From NCBI GenBank assembly GCA_964433875.1, contig CAYSSO010000016.1:1-40284 (forward strand): a stretch of DNA of 40,284 bases, read 5' to 3'. Source of the stretch: Athalassotoga sp964433875 (GTDB lineage: Bacteria; Thermotogota; Thermotogae; Mesoaciditogales; Mesoaciditogaceae). Position numbers and translations under genes: made by a program. The notes under the pieces are model-generated. The model ran no database searches, was not told the DNA's origin, and worked only from the letters and a program-made list of their open reading frames with translations. Shown here piece after piece: positions 40,279-40,284 of this stretch. Each line of letters opens with the position of its first letter. Position 1 is the first letter of the stretch.

Positions 40279-40284
40279 AAGGAG
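40279..40284 (+). promoter_or_regulatory. Shine-Dalgarno of a further operon gene at window edge
   Basis: AAGGAG ends the window 18 bases after the PPC stop, with no convincing terminator before it (only CCC-GAAA-GGG, three pairs). The sugar-acid operon therefore most likely continues. Confidence 0.5.

Overview
The window looks like a chromosomal segment of a Thermotogota bacterium. The strongest clue is the gene at 903-1868: signal peptide, one S-layer homology (SLH) domain, a long coiled coil and a C-terminal hydrophobic anchor. This is the layout of Omp-alpha, the rod that spans the periplasm between cell wall and 'toga' in Thermotogales. It lies beside a beta-barrel-type outer-membrane protein. 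The long MalG-type permease and the purine-poor, AGA/ATA-rich coding style also fit. I cannot name the genus. No tRNA, rRNA, CRISPR array or intact transposon was seen.

Layout. (1) 1-1868, minus: two toga/outer-membrane genes. (2) 1989-4944, minus: secG-tyrS with their own promoter, and a 14-helix MFS exporter. (3) 5021-11185, minus: a tight seven-gene operon tsaB - HEAT - mrp - DUF1015 - lexA-like - cheW - purH-like. Both lexA-like and purH-like products have lost hallmark catalytic motifs. (4) 11335-20714, plus: TPR - prepilin peptidase - adenosine-specific kinase - gltX - UvrD/PcrA helicase - very large GGDEF protein - upp, behind a near-consensus promoter that diverges from tsaB. (5) 20763-26786, plus: two sugar ABC permeases with unusual insertions, then gluconokinase and an SMP-30 lactonase; no binding protein or ATPase is present.

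(6) 26942-32006: a stress and metalloid region. It has OsmC plus an ACR3/SBF-type transporter, a disulfide oxidoreductase, and a divergent arsR-arsC operon whose acr3 is cut to an N-terminal stub running into a terminator. A padR gene with a Met-rich DUF2934 partner, a frameshifted small membrane ORF and an IS200/IS605-like right-end hairpin follow. (7) 32031-35238, minus: a YbhN/LPG-synthase-like membrane protein and an APC permease fused to tandem Usp domains. (8) 35664 to the end, plus: a sugar-acid operon of uronate-isomerase-like enzyme, DeoR regulator, a two-TIM-barrel fusion (xylose-isomerase-like plus Cgl0159/DhnA-type aldolase-like) and a PPC/DUF296 protein. It has a promoter and a perfect inverted repeat upstream, and a Shine-Dalgarno for a further gene at the window edge.

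The best candidates for something new are the operon in (8), the paired insert-bearing permeases in (5), and the degenerate kinase/ATPase-TPR-diguanylate cyclase in (4). Three loci (lexA start, ybhN start, ORF at 31825) each become a clean reading frame if one homopolymer changes by one base. This may reflect assembly error, decay or slippage.
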